Positions 8,881-16,886 of a stretch of 64,000 nt of DNA are shown here, piece after piece. Both the position numbers and the translations under genes were made by a program. How positions within the stretch are numbered: the stretch's first letter is position 1; every line of letters begins with the position of its first letter. This stretch comes from an uncultured Christensenella sp. (GTDB lineage: Bacteria > Bacillota > Clostridia > Christensenellales > Borkfalkiaceae): assembly GCA_910585595.1 (NCBI GenBank), contig CAJUET010000012.1:1-64000 (forward strand). The letters run 5' to 3'. A model generated the notes under the pieces. The model saw only the letters and a program-made list of their open reading frames with translations, was not told where the DNA came from and made no database searches.

Positions 8881-8909
8881 TTGACAATTTCAAATAATAT
8901 ATATATAAT
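8881..8909 (+). promoter_or_regulatory. Consensus promoter of the Nudix gene
   Basis: TTGACA (8881-8886) and TATAAT (8904-8909) are separated by exactly 17 bases. AGGAG at 8924-8928 precedes the ATG at 8935 by six bases. Confidence 0.85.
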
Positions 8910-8934
8910 TTTAAGATACAAATAGGAGCATATT

Positions 8935-9426
8935 ATGTATTGTAGAGACTGCGGAGAAAAACTTTCACTCCGATTTTTGGAAAACGAAGGGCTCGTGCCC
9001 TATTGCGCGCAGTGCGCCAAATTCAAATTCCCTTTCTTCCCCGTTGCCGTTTCCATGACGGTAGTGAACCGTGCCGAAGATAAAATTCTTCTTGCGCGCC
9101 ATGTGAAAGAAAAAGATTATAAGCTGTTTGCCGGATACATTAAAAAAGGCGAAACGCCTGAAAAGGCAATCCCCCGCGAACTCAAAGAAGAGACGGGGTT
9201 AAACGCTGTCAAATGGCGGTATTTTTCTTCGCGCTATCACGACGAACGCGATGTTCTTATGCTCAACTATATCGTAACGGCGAACGAGAGCGAAACGACT
9301 TTGAACGACGAGCTCGAAAGCGTGCGCTGGTGCACACACGAAGAAGCTTCTAATCTCATCATGAAAGACTCGACTGCCTCGTATTTTTTGAATGCCGCAC
9401 TCCCCGAACTCGGCAAGAAAAAATAA
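8935..9426 (+). CDS. Nudix hydrolase with N-terminal zinc ribbon
   Basis: A 163-residue Nudix pyrophosphohydrolase. The first 30 residues hold two CxxC pairs (C3/C6 and C24/C27), a small zinc ribbon as seen in NudC-type NADH pyrophosphatases. The Nudix box is complete at about residues 68-90 (GYIKKGE then RELKEETGL), giving the Mg-binding glutamates. At 163 residues it is much shorter than NudC (about 260) and lacks its N-terminal domain. The substrate is therefore not certain; an NAD-like or other nucleoside diphosphate derivative is possible. It is a single-gene unit with a perfect promoter and a terminator just after. Confidence 0.88.
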   Translation: MYCRDCGEKLSLRFLENEGLVPYCAQCAKFKFPFFPVAVSMTVVNRAEDKILLARHVKEKDYKLFAGYIKKGETPEKAIPRELKEETGLNAVKWRYFSSRYHDERDVLMLNYIVTANESETTLNDELESVRWCTHEEASNLIMKDSTASYFLNAALPELGKKK

Positions 9427-9440
9427 ACGGAAAACATAAT

Positions 9441-9467
9441 AAAAAGGACGCGAATGCGTCCTTTTTT
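9441..9467. terminator. Bidirectional terminator between convergent genes
   Basis: An 11-bp stem AAAAAGGACGC / GCGTCCTTTTT with a GAAT loop serves both the plus-strand Nudix gene and the minus-strand gene ending at 9481. Confidence 0.85.
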
Positions 9468-9480
9468 CTTTTCACGATCA

Positions 9481-10278
9481 TTACAATTCCAACAGCTTTA
9501 AATATTTGTCGCCGTGGATATATTCGGCGTAAGAAAGCTCATTTCCGTCTCTGTCCTCGCCATAGCGGAGTCTGAACCAATTCGGATGGCGCAGATATTT
9601 AACCGCGATGTCGTCCCAAAGATAGCACCCCTTCTCTCCCGACATCAGCGTTAAATCGCGGGCGCGGGAAACGATACGGGATAAAAGAGACTTCCCTTCG
9701 ATTTTTTCGGACTGAATATTCAAAAAAGAGTTGCGGCAGGTATCCATTGTAATGGCGACGTGCGGATATGCAACCGCCTCGGAAAAGGCCTCCCGATCAA
9801 GCGCATGATTGAACTCGTAGCCTTGAAAATTGGGTTCTTCCGCAATGTTTCCGCCCATAAAAACAAATTTCTTCGGCGTACATTTTTTCAACAAGTCGGG
9901 AACAAGCGTCATGGGACCGAGACTCAAAAGATTGTATTCGCCCGAAAAACCTTCCAACCAGTTACGAAACTGTAACACCTTGGCATGAAATGGCTTGTCC
10001 TGAAAGAGCTCGCCCATGCCGTCGCCACCGTGCACGACTGTTAAAAATTCGAAAGGCTGCTCTTCCCCCGTCGTATCGACGACGGTCACAGGTGCATAAT
10101 CGAAATCGCAGTTCGAAACAAGCCTTATCGCGTTGCGCAACGAAATGGACGGAGGAACGTTTCCGCCGATCGCGACAAGGACGACTTCTTCATATCCGTC
10201 CTTAACCGAATGGGAAAGCGCGTCGATTGTAGCCGCCGCATCATCCAATCCGTAATCGCAAAACATAACAAGTTTCAT
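9481..10278 (-). CDS. Inosine/uridine-preferring nucleoside hydrolase family protein
   Basis: A 265-residue protein of the nucleoside hydrolase fold. The N-terminal metal site appears as CDYGLDDAAA (D8, D12, D13), a variant of the usual DxDxxxDD motif in which the first Asp is replaced by Cys. A second signature, FNHALDREAF at about 155, resembles the GxNxxxD segment, and MDTCRNSF follows at about 177. The family cleaves the N-glycosidic bond of ribonucleosides for salvage. Because the first acidic ligand is altered, the real activity is uncertain. It is the third gene behind proS and asnS, with a 36-base gap. Confidence 0.72.
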   Translation of the reverse strand: MKLVMFCDYGLDDAAATIDALSHSVKDGYEEVVLVAIGGNVPPSISLRNAIRLVSNCDFDYAPVTVVDTTGEEQPFEFLTVVHGGDGMGELFQDKPFHAKVLQFRNWLEGFSGEYNLLSLGPMTLVPDLLKKCTPKKFVFMGGNIAEEPNFQGYEFNHALDREAFSEAVAYPHVAITMDTCRNSFLNIQSEKIEGKSLLSRIVSRARDLTLMSGEKGCYLWDDIAVKYLRHPNWFRLRYGEDRDGNELSYAEYIHGDKYLKLLEL

Positions 10279-10314
10279 AATCAGAATATCCCCCTCCCGC
10301 TGGATTTTGATACT

Positions 10315-11688
10315 TTACATTACGTTGCCGACCCAACGGGGAAAGAGCGTGACGTCGCGGATATTCTCTACGCCCGTCACATACATGACGAACCGCTCAA
10401 ACCCTAAGCCGAAACCGCTGTGCGGAACGCTGCCGAAACGACGCAAATCGAGATATTGCTCGTAAGAATCAAGTTTCATGCCCCGCTCTTTCATCGCCGC
10501 GACCAACTTATCGTAATCGGCTTCCCTCTCGCTGCAACCGATGATTTCGCCGATACCCGGCACGAGCAGATCGGTTGCAGCAACCGTCTTTCCGTCTGGG
10601 TTCTGCTTCATATAGAACGACTTGATCTTTTTGGGATAATTGGTAACGAACACAGGCTTTTTAAACACCTCTTCCGTGAGGTATTTTTCATGTTCCGTCT
10701 GCAAATCCGAACCCCACTCCGCAGGGAAACGGAAGTCCGTCTTTGCCGCCTTTAAAATTTCGATCGCCTTCGTATAATCGCACACCTCAAAATCGCTGTT
10801 TAAAACGTGGTTAAGTTTCTCCTTTAAGCCTTTTTCCATAAAACTATCGAAGAAAGTCATTTCATCGGGGCACTCGTTGAGAACGGCGCGGATCAGATAC
10901 TTAATCATATCCTCCGCGATCTCGATAATATCGGGGAGCTCCGCAAATGCGACTTCCGGTTCAATATGCCAAAACTCGCTGAGGTGGCGCGTCGTGTTGC
11001 TTTTCTCCGCGCGGAAGGAAGGACCGAACGTATAAATTTTAGAGAATGCCATCGCGGCGACTTCTCCTTCGAGCTGTCCCGAAACGGAGAGTCCCGCTCT
11101 CTGTCCGAAGAAATCGTTTTTGAAATATTCCTCTTCGGAAGCAGTCTTTTCGTTCCACGAAGCGGTCGTCACGCGGAACATTTCCCCCGCCCCTTCGCAG
11201 TCGCTCGCCGTAATAATAGGCGTATTTACATAGTAATATCCGCGCTCGTGGAAGTAGCGGTGGACCGCCTGCGCCGCAACAGAACGCACCTTAAACACCG
11301 CGTTAAAGGTGTTCGTACGCAGTCTTAAATGGGGAATTCCGCGCAAAAACTCTAGGGTTGTACGCTTTTTTTGAATGGGATATTCGGGCGGACACTTGCC
11401 CAAAAGAACGATATTTTCGGCATTGAGTTCCACGCCTTCCCCTTTAAACGCCTTCACGACTTCCCCCGTCGCCGCAATCGAAGCGCCGAGACGGGTACAT
11501 TCCGCATCAAGAGAAATTTTGCTTTTATCGATGACGACTTGCAATTTCGTGAACGAAGTGCCGTCGGCAAGTTCCAAAAAGCAAACACTCGACGACTCGC
11601 GGAAGGTTCTTACCCAACCGCAGACGGTAATTTTTTTTCCGAGAAGGTCGCTCTCCTTTAAAACCTTTGAAATATCCGTATGCTTCAT
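10315..11688 (-). CDS. asnS: Asparaginyl-tRNA synthetase
   Basis: A 457-residue class IIb aminoacyl-tRNA synthetase charging tRNA-Asn. The N-terminal OB-fold anticodon-binding domain (about 15-105) contains VCGWVRTFRESSSVCFLEL. The catalytic domain has motif 2 as FRAEKSNTTRHLSEFWHIEPE-like sequence at about 225, and motif 3 GFGLGFERFVMYVTG near the C-terminus. Length and motifs match AsnRS rather than AspRS. It begins 9 bases after proS in a two-synthetase operon. Confidence 0.95.
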   Translation of the reverse strand: MKHTDISKVLKESDLLGKKITVCGWVRTFRESSSVCFLELADGTSFTKLQVVIDKSKISLDAECTRLGASIAATGEVVKAFKGEGVELNAENIVLLGKCPPEYPIQKKRTTLEFLRGIPHLRLRTNTFNAVFKVRSVAAQAVHRYFHERGYYYVNTPIITASDCEGAGEMFRVTTASWNEKTASEEEYFKNDFFGQRAGLSVSGQLEGEVAAMAFSKIYTFGPSFRAEKSNTTRHLSEFWHIEPEVAFAELPDIIEIAEDMIKYLIRAVLNECPDEMTFFDSFMEKGLKEKLNHVLNSDFEVCDYTKAIEILKAAKTDFRFPAEWGSDLQTEHEKYLTEEVFKKPVFVTNYPKKIKSFYMKQNPDGKTVAATDLLVPGIGEIIGCSEREADYDKLVAAMKERGMKLDSYEQYLDLRRFGSVPHSGFGLGFERFVMYVTGVENIRDVTLFPRWVGNVM

Positions 11689-11697
11689 ATTTACTCC

Positions 11698-13122
11698 TTA
11701 ATAAGCACGTGCAAAATAGAGCGTGCTCGCCGCTTTCTTGCCGCAGGAGACACATTTGCATGCCGTGTGCTCTTTGCACGCAACGCGGCTTGTCGCCTGC
11801 GCAAATTCCTTTACTTTATCCTCGCAGGCGCGCTCTCCGCACCAGCCTGCGCGAACAAAGTTGCCGCCGTTCACACCGTCTAAAAGCTCCTGCAAGGTTT
11901 CGGCGTTTGTAATGCGTTCCGCCATTCGTTTTTTCGCTTTTTCATATAAATTTCCGGAAATCTCTTCCAAAAGGGATACGACTGCATTCTCTGCGTCGTC
12001 AAGCGGAAGCTCCGTCTTTTCGTATCCGTCGCGGCGGGAAACGGTCATTTTACCCGCTTCGATATCGCGCGGTCCCAATTCGATCCGCAAAGGAACGCCC
12101 TTCATTTCCCATTCGTTGAACTTCCAACCGGGAGAATTGTCACTGTCGTCCAATTTCACGCGGACACCCGCTCTTTTCAGCCGATCTTCGAGCAAACGGC
12201 AATTTGCCAGCACGCCCTCTTTCTTTGAAGCAATCGGCACGATAACGACTTGCACGGGCGCAACGACGGGCGGAAGCACGAGTCCGCGGTTATCGCCATG
12301 CGTCATAATGATAGCGCCGATAAGACGCGTCGATACGCCGAACGACATAGTATAGCCGTACTTCTGCGTACCGTCTTTATCAGTAAATTTAATATCAAAC
12401 GCCTTCGAAAAATTCTGACCCAAATAGTGACTTGTACCCGACTGCAAACTCTTGCCGTCGTGCATCATCGCTTCCATGCCGTAGGTTGCGACTGCGCCCG
12501 CAAACTTTTCCTTCTCTGTCTTTTTCCCCGTGAGAACGGGCATTGCAAGGCAGTTCTTTGCAAACTCCTCATAGAGGTTCAGCATTTTGAGGGTCTCCTC
12601 TTCCGCCTCTTCTGCGGAGGCGAATACTGCGTGCCCCTCCTGCCATAAAAATTCGCTCGTCCTGAGGAACGGACGGGTCGTCTTTTCCCAGCGCATAATG
12701 TTCGCCCACTGATTCATACGAAGAGGCAAATCGCGCCAACTTTCGATCCACTTGCCGTACATAGTACCGATAATCGTTTCGGAAGTCGGACGAATGCAGA
12801 GCGGCTCCGATAGTTTTTCACCGCCTGCATGCGTTACGACCGCAACTTCGGGAGCAAAGCCCTCGACGTGCTCCGCCTCCTTCGTCATGAAACTCATGGG
12901 AATGAGTAGCGGAAAATATGCGTTTTCGTAACCGCTTGTTTGAAAGCGCTTGTTGAATTCGTTTTGGATATGCTCCCAAATTGCGTAGCCATAAGGGCGT
13001 ATGACCATCGTACCCTTGACGGGTCCGTAATCGACGAGTTTTGTTTTAACGACTACATCGGTATACCACTGCGCAAAGTCCGCATCGATATCCGCAATTT
13101 GAGATACGAATGATTTTTCCAT
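11698..13122 (-). CDS. proS: Prolyl-tRNA synthetase, archaeal/eukaryotic-like short type
   Basis: A 474-residue class IIa synthetase charging tRNA-Pro. It lacks the editing insertion of the long bacterial ProRS and has the extra C-terminal zinc-binding-type domain with several Cys (CGERACEDK, then CKEHTACKCVSCG). Motif segments RPTSETIIG (about 112) and WEKTTRPFLRTSEFLWQEGHA-like sequence (about 145) are clear. The ATG at 13122 is chosen because GAGG lies six bases before it; an in-frame TTG four codons upstream has no ribosome site. It is first in the operon with asnS. Confidence 0.94.
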   Translation of the reverse strand: MEKSFVSQIADIDADFAQWYTDVVVKTKLVDYGPVKGTMVIRPYGYAIWEHIQNEFNKRFQTSGYENAYFPLLIPMSFMTKEAEHVEGFAPEVAVVTHAGGEKLSEPLCIRPTSETIIGTMYGKWIESWRDLPLRMNQWANIMRWEKTTRPFLRTSEFLWQEGHAVFASAEEAEEETLKMLNLYEEFAKNCLAMPVLTGKKTEKEKFAGAVATYGMEAMMHDGKSLQSGTSHYLGQNFSKAFDIKFTDKDGTQKYGYTMSFGVSTRLIGAIIMTHGDNRGLVLPPVVAPVQVVIVPIASKKEGVLANCRLLEDRLKRAGVRVKLDDSDNSPGWKFNEWEMKGVPLRIELGPRDIEAGKMTVSRRDGYEKTELPLDDAENAVVSLLEEISGNLYEKAKKRMAERITNAETLQELLDGVNGGNFVRAGWCGERACEDKVKEFAQATSRVACKEHTACKCVSCGKKAASTLYFARAY

Positions 13123-13154
13123 ATTACGCCTCAAAAAATACTTTATTTATCCTG

Positions 13155-13183
13155 ATTATACAGCATTTCAAAAAATTTGTCTA
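13155..13183 (-). promoter_or_regulatory. Promoter of proS-asnS operon
   Basis: On the minus strand, TAGACA (13183-13178), 17 bases, TATAAT (13160-13155). The leader to the proS ATG is about 25 bases, too short for a T-box riboswitch. Confidence 0.7.
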
Positions 13184-13219
13184 TCATTTGGAAGAATTTT
13201 CCGCCGATTGGGAAACAGA

Positions 13220-15172
13220 TTAGCAACCGCGACTTCCACCGCCGCCACCGCCTCCGCCCGAAGAGCCGCCGTGTCCACCGCCTCCGCCGCCCGAAGAACC
13301 GCCTCCGACCGAACCGATCCCGTGCGAAATACAACGCCCCAGCGAGGAAACGGAACTTCCGTTCATCCATTCGGGTGCGGTGATCCCAAGCACCTTATAA
13401 CGCTTTTCCACCTTTTTCGAAATACCCATCACATAGCAGTACGGCAAAACGGTCGAAAACCATTCGGGGTTTTCGTCGAACAACAATTTAATGCGCGGAA
13501 GCTCCGCCGTGAGAAGAAATCGCTTGAATCCTTTCAACCTTCCCAAATCCGCGTTCGCCTCGCTTGTCCGCCGCGTCATAAAAAAATGTAAGATGTAGGC
13601 GACTGCCCACCAAACCACGGAGACGATGGAAAGAAATGCGTAGTCATAGTATATGAACGAATCAAAAAGGAGCGATCCCAAAGCGGGAAAGGGAAAGGTA
13701 ACCATAAAAATCAACGGAACAAAGGAATACGCACTTATTCTGCCGTGATAATTGATTGCCGTTGCCGCCGCCAAAAAAATAAAGAAAAACAGCGAGACCG
13801 CGCTTTTAGACAGAATCGCATTATAAATGAGCATGAGAAGTACGGGCAATACGGCGGAAAAATACAAAAGACCGATTGATAAATTCCTTCTTTTATACAT
13901 CGGATCGGGCAAGTCTGCTTCGAACTTCAAATTTCTTGCAGCCTGACGTAGTTTTATTTGCTTCGTCCTCGCGCCAAGCGTTACCGAACGGCGCAACGAC
14001 TTTGTAGCAAGGGTATCGCCGTGTTCGCCGCTTTCGGACCGGAACAGCGCGTTAAAATATTCCGTTCTTTTATTCCCCTCTTTGGCAGGCAGATTTTCTA
14101 TTTTGCGGATGATAATATTGCGCTTGCCGTCCTGTTCCAAAACAACATATCCCTTTGCCGCCCACTCTAAAATCAATGCCGGTACGTCCCGCATTCGTGC
14201 CTCCCCGTACAGTAGCGCAGAAGCGCGCATAAGCGAAATACCCTTCGGCGGAACGACCTCCGCGGGTTCGACCGCCTTGCGCGGGAAGTATATTATAGCG
14301 ATCGAAACGCCCGCGATCATAAGTCCCGCTACGGGAAACACAAACAGCCAATAATACCAAACGTACGTACGCGCCGTTTGAAAATATCCTTCGGGCAGGA
14401 GAACTTGAACAGTATACCCCTTCTTTTTCGCATAGGGACGCGCAATTAAAGTTACGGATTTTTCCCCGATGCTCAGCTCTTCCTTTTTGTTCCCGTCGGG
14501 CGACCACGTTTGTTTATCGTTCGTCCGCATAGAAACTTTCGAAGCATCAATTTCATCGGGAAAGGCGACCGTAGCAGAAAACACCTTTGTGAGCGCCATT
14601 TCATAGCCCAAAACGTCGAAGGTGAAATCATCGCAGCCAGCGATCTTATCGTCGCTCATATCGTAAATGTACGAAAGAACAAATTCGTGGAAAGAAGCTT
14701 CATTCCTGATATCCGTCGCGTCGAAATAAGAGCCGTCCGCTTTCTGCATTTTTACAGAGAAAAACTGCCCCGCATTATAATAGCCTTGGGTAACCTTTGC
14801 GGCTTCCCCGTCGACTGTGGCTTTGATGTCCGAAATCTTTGCAAGATACTTTTTTCCGCTCTTTTTTTTGCCGTCTACGATACGCGTCGTTTTGGATATC
14901 CGCTGAATATCACGAATAAAGCCCGTATTGATTCCGCCCTTCTGAAATCCGACCTTGTACTTTTCCGCAACGGAAAAAGTTTTATCTTTGTTTACGTCGA
15001 TTTCCACACGGGCTTCTTCAAACCAATAGTTCGTATCGGGCGTGAGCTCCTCCGCGCCTGCGTTCAACCTGTCCGTACCTGAAAGGCGCAACGGTAAAAG
15101 AGCGGTAAAAAACGCAACCGCCAAAAAGAATAACGTTATGAAATCTATTCTTTGAACTTTTTGTTTCGCCAT
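13220..15172 (-). CDS. DUF2207-family membrane protein with Gly-rich tail
   Basis: A 650-residue predicted membrane protein. A signal-like hydrophobic segment lies at about 10-28. An extracellular domain (about 40-265) holds the DUF2207 pattern with WFEEARVEIDVNKDKTFSV and GFIRDI. A transmembrane helix lies at about 270-295, a cytoplasmic winged region with EWAAKGYVVLEQDG at about 345, and more membrane helices at about 430-520. The C-terminus is a Gly/Ser-rich tail (about 614-648) that ends in Cys, common in this family. The molecular function of DUF2207 proteins is not established. The start at 15172 has no Shine-Dalgarno and lies just 9 bases from a -10 box. Confidence 0.85.
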   Translation of the reverse strand: MAKQKVQRIDFITLFFLAVAFFTALLPLRLSGTDRLNAGAEELTPDTNYWFEEARVEIDVNKDKTFSVAEKYKVGFQKGGINTGFIRDIQRISKTTRIVDGKKKSGKKYLAKISDIKATVDGEAAKVTQGYYNAGQFFSVKMQKADGSYFDATDIRNEASFHEFVLSYIYDMSDDKIAGCDDFTFDVLGYEMALTKVFSATVAFPDEIDASKVSMRTNDKQTWSPDGNKKEELSIGEKSVTLIARPYAKKKGYTVQVLLPEGYFQTARTYVWYYWLFVFPVAGLMIAGVSIAIIYFPRKAVEPAEVVPPKGISLMRASALLYGEARMRDVPALILEWAAKGYVVLEQDGKRNIIIRKIENLPAKEGNKRTEYFNALFRSESGEHGDTLATKSLRRSVTLGARTKQIKLRQAARNLKFEADLPDPMYKRRNLSIGLLYFSAVLPVLLMLIYNAILSKSAVSLFFFIFLAAATAINYHGRISAYSFVPLIFMVTFPFPALGSLLFDSFIYYDYAFLSIVSVVWWAVAYILHFFMTRRTSEANADLGRLKGFKRFLLTAELPRIKLLFDENPEWFSTVLPYCYVMGISKKVEKRYKVLGITAPEWMNGSSVSSLGRCISHGIGSVGGGSSGGGGGGHGGSSGGGGGGGGSRGC

Positions 15173-15181
15173 TTGTTCAAA

Positions 15182-15210
15182 ATTATATCACGCTCACTTC
15201 GGTTTGGCAA
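15182..15210 (-). promoter_or_regulatory. Promoter predicting a leaderless DUF2207 mRNA
   Basis: On the minus strand, TTGCCA (15210-15205), 17 bases, then TATAAT (15187-15182) with an upstream TGA. The start codon follows after only nine bases (TTTGAACAA), so transcription should begin within about two bases of the ATG. No Shine-Dalgarno is present. Confidence 0.7.
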
Positions 15211-15275
15211 GTTATATGATCGCAAATCTTCCCATGAAAAATTTCAATAAAATACTTTAAAATCACTTCAAACAC

Positions 15276-15304
15276 TTGAAAAACGATTATAAATTCTGTA
15301 TAAT
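15276..15304 (+). promoter_or_regulatory. Promoter of the phosphohexomutase-transketolase operon
   Basis: TTGAAA (15276-15281), 17 bases, TATAAT (15299-15304). The leader of about 65 bases contains a GGAAAAAA...TTTTTTCC hairpin at 15313-15336. AAGGA at 15366-15370 serves as the ribosome site. Confidence 0.75.
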
Positions 15305-15376
15305 AAAAAATATGGAAAAAATTTAAGTATTTTTTCCTAATCACGGCGCACTCAATCGATTGCGCAAGGATGAATT

Positions 15377-16876
15377 ATGACGAAACAGGAACTATTTAAT
15401 TTAAGAAACGGTACGGACGTGAGGGGCACTGCGATCGCGGCGCAGAACGATCCCGTAACACTCACGGACGAAGCGGTCGGGCTTATCGGCAAAGCGTTCT
15501 TCGTTTGGGCGGCGCAAAAAACGGAAAAAAAATCCCCAAAAATCGCCATCGGCTTCGACTCGCGCCTATCCTCTCCGCATATCGCTTCTCTTTTGGCGGA
15601 AGCGGTATCCCTTTCGGGGGGCGACGCGGTTTTGACTGGGCTTTCCTCCACACCTTCTATGTTTATGCTCTTGCAGTCGGATTTCGGCGCAGACGCTTCG
15701 ATCATGGTAACGGCAAGCCACCTGCCCTATCGCAAAAACGGTTTGAAATTCTTTTTAAAGAGCGGCGGACTCGAAGGAAACGATGTGCAGGAAGTGCTTC
15801 AAATTGCGGCAGAAGGCAATTTTGCACAGGGAAAAGGAACGATCAGTAAAAAGAGCTATTTAAACGAATATGCCGAAGGGCTCGTAAACATGGTGCGGAA
15901 ACAATGCGGGGAAGAGAAACCTCTTTCCGGTAAACGCATCGTCGTGGACGCGGGCAACGGCGCAGGCGGCTTCTACGCCGACCTCGTGTTAAAACCGCTG
16001 GGCGCGGACACTTCTGGCTCGCAGTTTTTAGAACCTGACGGTAACTTCCCCGGACACATTCCAAATCCCGAGAACGAAGAAGCAATGCAAAGCGTATGTA
16101 AAGCCGTCGTCAAAAACAAAGCGGACTTAGGCATTATCTTCGATACCGACGTCGACCGTGCGGGCGCGGTCTCTCCAGACGGAGAGGAAATCAATCGTAA
16201 CCGCTTAATCGCTCTCATATCCGCAATTCTGTTGGAGGAGCAAAAGGGCGCGTATATCGTGACCGACTCCGTAACGAGCGACGGACTCGCCGCATTCATT
16301 GCAAAAAAAGGCGGCGTCCACAGGCGTTTTAAGCGCGGATATAAAAATGTGATCAACGAAAGCAAACGGCTGAACGCAGAGGGAAAATATTCCCCTCTTG
16401 CGATCGAAACGAGCGGTCACGCCGCGCTCAAAGAGAACTACTTTTTGGACGACGGCGCCTATCTCGTCACCAAACTTCTCATTTCGCTTGCCCGCCTTAC
16501 AAAGGAAGGGAAAAATCTTCTCGATCTCATTAAAGACCTGCCCGAACCCAAAGAAGCAACGGAAGTCCGACTGAAATTCGAAACACCCGATTTTAAAGCA
16601 GCAGGAAAGGACGTTATCTCCGACCTTACCGTAACGGCGATCGAAAAGCCCTACCTCTCTCTTGCGCCAGATAACTGCGAAGGCGTTCGGATCAACTTCG
16701 ACAAATCTCACGGAAACGGTTGGGCGCTCGTACGAATGAGCTTACACGAACCCATTCTTCCCATCAATGCCGAAAGCAACGAACAAGGCGGGTTAAAAAA
16801 GATTCTGAACGAGCTTTATAAAAACCTAAAAAACTATCCTTTCCTCAATACCGAAAATCTGAAAAAATCATTATAA
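15377..16876 (+). CDS. Phosphohexomutase (phosphoglucomutase/phosphomannomutase family)
   Basis: A 499-residue alpha-D-phosphohexomutase that moves phosphate between C1 and C6 of a hexose phosphate, feeding sugar-nucleotide synthesis. The phosphoserine loop is VTASHLPY at about residue 112, the Mg-binding loop DTDVDRAG at about 255, and the sugar-specificity loop ETSGHAALKE at about 344. All four family domains appear to be present. The specificity loop differs from the classic GEMSGH of PMM/PGM, so the preferred sugar is not settled. It is followed after 10 bases by transketolase in the same operon. Confidence 0.88.
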   Translation: MTKQELFNLRNGTDVRGTAIAAQNDPVTLTDEAVGLIGKAFFVWAAQKTEKKSPKIAIGFDSRLSSPHIASLLAEAVSLSGGDAVLTGLSSTPSMFMLLQSDFGADASIMVTASHLPYRKNGLKFFLKSGGLEGNDVQEVLQIAAEGNFAQGKGTISKKSYLNEYAEGLVNMVRKQCGEEKPLSGKRIVVDAGNGAGGFYADLVLKPLGADTSGSQFLEPDGNFPGHIPNPENEEAMQSVCKAVVKNKADLGIIFDTDVDRAGAVSPDGEEINRNRLIALISAILLEEQKGAYIVTDSVTSDGLAAFIAKKGGVHRRFKRGYKNVINESKRLNAEGKYSPLAIETSGHAALKENYFLDDGAYLVTKLLISLARLTKEGKNLLDLIKDLPEPKEATEVRLKFETPDFKAAGKDVISDLTVTAIEKPYLSLAPDNCEGVRINFDKSHGNGWALVRMSLHEPILPINAESNEQGGLKKILNELYKNLKNYPFLNTENLKKSL

Positions 16877-16886
16877 GGAGTTTTAT

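Noticed and set aside
13034..13183. T-box riboswitch before proS-asnS
   Set aside because: The leader from the -10 box to the proS ATG is only about 30 bases, too short for a T box.
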